20,738 nucleotides of DNA from positions 1 to 20,738 of the forward strand of contig WOZJ01000063.1 in NCBI GenBank assembly GCA_011620345.1, read 5' to 3'. The notes under the pieces were generated by a model. The model had not been told where the DNA came from. It saw only the letters and a list, made by a program, of their open reading frames with translations, and did not search any database. This stretch comes from Nitrospirota bacterium. GTDB taxonomy: Bacteria > UBA2233. The translations under genes and the position numbers were made by a program. Shown here piece after piece: positions 20,557 to 20,738 of the stretch (position 1 is the stretch's first letter; every line of letters starts with the position of its first letter).

Positions 20557-20738
20557 ATGCATCAGCGGACAGTCATCATGGGTTCTCTGGCTCTTGGGCT
20601 CGCTTTCGCAACATCGGTGGCGCACGGATTGACGCCCACCGAACAGCTGGGCAAATTCATCTTCTTCGACCCCAAGCTGTCGATCAACGGCAATCAGTCC
20701 TGCGCCAGCTGTCATGCGCCGGAGGTTGGCTGGACAGG
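20557..20738 (+). CDS. Di-haem cytochrome c peroxidase / MauG-family protein, N-terminal part
   Basis: This gene runs off the window after 60 codons. It begins with a Sec signal peptide (hydrophobic MGSLALGLAFATSVAHG). Next comes the family's characteristic TEQLGKFIFFDPKLSINGN and the first c-type haem motif CASCH, then APEVGWTG. Proteins of this family carry two covalent haems and act in the periplasm, either reducing peroxide or oxidising other substrates. GGGGAGG lies five bases before the ATG. Whether this one is a peroxidase or a MauG-like oxidase cannot be told from the part seen. It needs cytochrome c maturation, to which CcdA (2866-3606) contributes. Confidence 0.85.
   Translation, partial: MHQRTVIMGSLALGLAFATSVAHGLTPTEQLGKFIFFDPKLSINGNQSCASCHAPEVGWT

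Overview
The window looks like chromosomal DNA from a Gram-negative, lipopolysaccharide-making bacterium of moderately high G+C. Complete kdsB and kdsA genes show KDO synthesis, and CcdA, an FtsEX-type division module and a TRAP solute receptor fit a diderm envelope. The orders kdsB-pyrG-kdsA, purM-purN and ftsE-ftsX-LytM-ctpA, together with acyl-CoA metabolism, suggest a deltaproteobacteria-like (Desulfobacterota or related) lineage. That placement is inference; no rRNA is present.

Layout. 1-41 is the 3' part of a tRNA, probably tRNA-Lys. About 70-1328 is a solitary tnpB element of the IS200/IS605 superfamily with terminal hairpins and intact RuvC residues. 1554-2402 encodes an RsbR-like globin/STAS sensor. 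2399-2715 (minus) is a decayed acyl-CoA synthetase C-terminus. ccdA (2866-3606) converges on the minus-strand pair purM-purN (5317-3603). Divergently from purM lie an unknown 120-aa gene and a MarR regulator (5441-6318).

6503-11782 is a tight plus-strand operon: FtsE-like ATPase, FtsX-like permease, short EnvC/LytM-like protein, CtpA protease, an alpha-methylacyl-CoA racemase/family III CoA-transferase, and a short RNase HIII. The FtsE-like protein has lost the ABC signature, catalytic Glu and switch His. The LytM-like protein has lost the metal-ligand motif.

12093-12389 is an orphan Csx16 (type III CRISPR accessory family) between two hairpin-rich spacers, with no cas genes or CRISPR array in view. 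12820-15121 holds two tandem acyl-CoA dehydrogenases, only the second with the catalytic Glu, behind a promoter and a FadR-like palindrome. 15122-15888 is a decayed or mobile-looking patch: a 54-aa gene whose 3' end is duplicated 440 bp downstream, a strong hairpin, and a frameshifted ORF with an eight-G tract. Then come, on the minus strand, an orphan TRAP receptor gene (16887-15889) with its own promoter/operator, and the kdsB-pyrG-kdsA operon (20188-17017). The window ends inside a plus-strand di-haem cytochrome c peroxidase/MauG-type gene.

The most unusual items are the orphan Csx16, the apparently ATPase-dead FtsEX/LytM module, the asymmetric acyl-CoA dehydrogenase pair, and the 54-bp repeat pair that appears to split a small gene.
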